A stretch of DNA of 6,517 nt, from assembly GCA_030151985.1 (NCBI GenBank), contig JASLDZ010000391.1:1-6517 (forward strand), written 5' to 3'. Source of the DNA: Caulobacteraceae bacterium (GTDB taxonomy: Bacteria; Pseudomonadota; Alphaproteobacteria; Caulobacterales; Caulobacteraceae). This document shows positions 5,560 to 6,517 of the stretch, in pieces. A program made the position numbers and the translations under genes. The notes under the pieces are model-generated. The model was not told where the DNA came from. It searched no databases and saw only the letters and a list, made by a program, of their open reading frames with translations. Position 1 is the first letter of the stretch. Each line of letters begins with the position of its first letter.

Positions 5560-5781
5560 ATGCGCCGCCTGCTCTCCCTCCCCCGCCCCGCCGCCGCCGA
5601 CGTGGCGCAGTGGGGCGCCGCCGCGCTGGTGATCGCCGCGGGCTGGGGTGCCGGACGGGGGCTGGCGGTCGGTATGGACACCGCCCACTGCGCCGCCGCG
5701 GGCTTCGCGGTCTCGGGGTCGATCTTCCTGGCGGTGACGCTGCGGGAAAGGGTTCGGAGCCTGCGCTCAGCACGCGGCTGA
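5560..5781 (+). CDS. Small two-helix membrane protein, hypothetical
   Basis: The 73-residue product is not recognised. It has a short basic N-terminus (MRRLLSLPRP), a hydrophobic segment at about 17-38 with Gly/Ala packing (AAALVIAAGWGAGRGLAVG), a short loop with D40 and H43, a second hydrophobic segment at about 44-60 (AAAGFAVSGSIFLAVTL), and a basic tail RERVRSLRSARG. This predicts a hairpin of two inner-membrane helices with both ends in the cytosol. AGGAG at 5550-5554 lies 5 bases before the ATG, and third positions are almost all G or C until the last few codons, both supporting a real gene. It stands alone: the gene before is divergent and the next starts 172 bases later. Function unknown. 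Confidence 0.65.
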   Translation: MRRLLSLPRPAAADVAQWGAAALVIAAGWGAGRGLAVGMDTAHCAAAGFAVSGSIFLAVTLRERVRSLRSARG

Positions 5782-5872
5782 CGGTCGCCAGAGTAGATTT
5801 TTCAGCGCCCAAGCAACCGTTCAAAATACCAAAGGAAATCGCCGGTCGCCCGGAGCGGTCGGAACGGACGGG

Positions 5873-5898
5873 TGAACTTTCCCCGTCGTCAGGTCGTT
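5873..5898 (+). promoter_or_regulatory. EcfG/SigT-like general stress promoter candidate
   Basis: TGAAC (5873-5877), 17 bases, then CGTT (5895-5898) resembles the alphaproteobacterial EcfG consensus GGAAC-N16/17-CGTT with one mismatch. A second overlapping candidate is GGAAC (5861-5865) with CGTC (5884-5887), but at an 18-base spacing. The -10 lies about 55 bases before the ATG at 5954. EcfG-type factors control the general stress response in this class; the assignment here rests on the motif only. Confidence 0.4.
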
Positions 5899-5914
5899 TC
5901 TCTCCCGCCTTTAC

Positions 5915-5928
5915 GTCTCGAACGAGAC
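5915..5928 (+). promoter_or_regulatory. Inverted repeat in the leader of the last gene
   Basis: GTCTCG-AA-CGAGAC is a perfect 6-bp inverted repeat, 26 bases before ATG 5954 and 11 bases before the AGGAGG ribosome binding site. Its right half overlaps a tandem AACGAGA repeat (5921-5927 and 5929-5935). It may be an operator or a leader element; nothing here decides which. Confidence 0.3.
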
Positions 5929-5953
5929 AACGAGAAGCCAGGAGGGACACTCT

Positions 5954-6517
5954 ATGACTTACGTTGCGACCGATCTCGGCGGCCCCGTCGCGGCGCCGCG
6001 CACCCGCGACAACACCCGCACCGTCGAACGCACGCCCGCGGCCATGCAGGACGCCGACGCGTCTGAGCTCAGCTTCGGCGCCTCGCCCGCGCTGGCGCGA
6101 ATCAACGCGCGCAAGGCGGGCGTGAGCCGCAACGCGCTGGTCGCGGGCGGGGTGGCGCTGGTCGCGGTGATCGCGGCCGGATCCGCCGCCTTCCTCATGA
6201 CCCCGGCCAAGACGCCCGCCAAGGCGACCGCGCCGGCGGCCGCGACCACGCCCGTCGTCGCCCCGTTGGCGACGCCGAAGGTGAAGACGACCTCCACCGT
6301 GACGCGCACGCAGGCGACGGAAGCGCCCAAGGCGTCCGCCGCGAAGGCCACGACCGCCGCGCGGACGACGGCCCCGGCGTCGGTTCGCACGGCGCGAGCC
6401 GCGACCGCCGCGCGGACGAGCCGGCCCGCCGCCGCTCCTCCGGAGGACGCGACCCCCGCGTCGATCTCGCCCGCGCCCCTGGCCGTGACGCCCGTCGCGC
6501 CGGCGGCCCAGGCCGCC
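5954..6517 (+). CDS. Single-pass membrane protein with Ala/Pro/Thr-rich tail, 3' end cut by the window
   Basis: I do not recognise the family. The frame is open for 188 codons to the window end. AGGAGG at 5940-5945, 8 bases before the ATG, is the strongest ribosome binding site in the window and fixes the start. Residues 1-58 are a soluble segment with SELSFGASPALARINARKAG at 37-56, the most specific-looking part. Residues 59-82 are one hydrophobic helix (NALVAGGVALVAVIAAGSAA and onward), after basic residues, so the N-terminus is probably cytosolic. From 83 on the chain is low-complexity and rich in Ala, Pro, Thr, Lys and Arg, probably disordered and periplasmic, with two short repeats (TAART at 135-139 and 152-156). 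Such tails are seen in envelope linker proteins, but a function cannot be assigned. An EcfG-like promoter and an inverted repeat precede it. Confidence 0.8.
   Translation, partial: MTYVATDLGGPVAAPRTRDNTRTVERTPAAMQDADASELSFGASPALARINARKAGVSRNALVAGGVALVAVIAAGSAAFLMTPAKTPAKATAPAAATTPVVAPLATPKVKTTSTVTRTQATEAPKASAAKATTAARTTAPASVRTARAATAARTSRPAAAPPEDATPASISPAPLAVTPVAPAAQAA
6351..6419 (+). repeat. 18-bp direct repeat inside the low-complexity tail gene
   Basis: The 18-base sequence at 6351-6368 recurs exactly at 6402-6419, with starts 51 bases (17 codons) apart and in the same frame. Each copy encodes TAART within the disordered tail. Exact identity at DNA level, including synonymous positions, points to a local duplication rather than only similar amino-acid composition, though the GC bias reduces codon choice. 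Confidence 0.6.

Noticed and set aside
5767..5802. Stem TCAGC/GCTGA over the stop of the small membrane-protein gene with a later T5 run, as a terminator
   Set aside because: The stem is only 5 bp and the T-run starts 16 bases after it, so it does not form an intrinsic terminator.
5799..5827. TTTTCA-N17-CAAAAT as a sigma-70 promoter for the last gene
   Set aside because: Only 4 of 6 in each box and 127 bases before the ATG; weaker than the EcfG-like candidate, although not excluded.
5959..6390. 143-residue minus-strand open frame with hydrophobic stretches
   Set aside because: It is antisense to the last gene, lacks a ribosome binding site, and its composition is the mirror of Ala/Thr/Pro-rich GC codons.
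1..6517. CRISPR array, tRNA, rRNA, insertion sequence, attachment site, toxin-antitoxin or defence genes
   Set aside because: No repeat-spacer pattern, cloverleaf, transposase, terminal repeats or matching protein motifs were found on either strand.

Overview
The window looks like ordinary chromosome from a very GC-rich alphaproteobacterium, most likely of the Caulobacterales (Caulobacter/Phenylobacterium/Brevundimonas-like). This rests on strong G/C bias at third codon positions, the protein flavour, the order ubiK - ybjN-like - proC - tetR, a Caulobacter-type -10 element, and sparse GANTC sites. It is an inference from the sequence and remembered family features, not a database match.

Positions 1-3368 hold six genes, all on the minus strand. 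In transcription order they are: a six-helix membrane protein (2760-3368), a small winged-helix regulator five bases behind it (2446-2754), a UbiK/BMFP-type ubiquinone accessory factor (2105-2392), a YbjN-domain protein (1501-2004), ProC (678-1508, overlapping ybjN by 8 bases), and a TetR-fold regulator (619 down to the window edge, where it is cut). The membrane/regulator pair has its own promoter, with a dyad over the -35 that is a good candidate autoregulatory operator. A 13-bp GC hairpin sits directly after the regulator stop and only 14 bases before ubiK. The ubiK-ybjN gap holds a promoter-like element and three of the six GANTC sites found in the window.

Positions 3469-5271 hold a minus-strand long-chain/FATP-type acyl-CoA synthetase, about 600 residues, with every expected adenylation motif. 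Its start is uncertain (5271 or 5355). A TTGACCC-type promoter lies just upstream.

From 5560 the genes run on the plus strand: a 73-residue two-helix membrane protein, then after a 172-base AT-richer regulatory gap an unrecognised single-pass membrane protein with a long Ala/Pro/Thr/Lys/Arg-rich tail that runs off the end. That gap carries an EcfG-like general-stress promoter candidate and an inverted repeat in the leader.

The genes mix proline synthesis, ubiquinone assembly support and fatty-acid activation, with two local regulators. No CRISPR array, tRNA, rRNA, insertion sequence or phage feature was seen. No clearly novel multi-gene system is visible. The most interesting points are regulatory: the autoregulation candidate, the ubiK hairpin, the GANTC cluster, and the unknown last gene.
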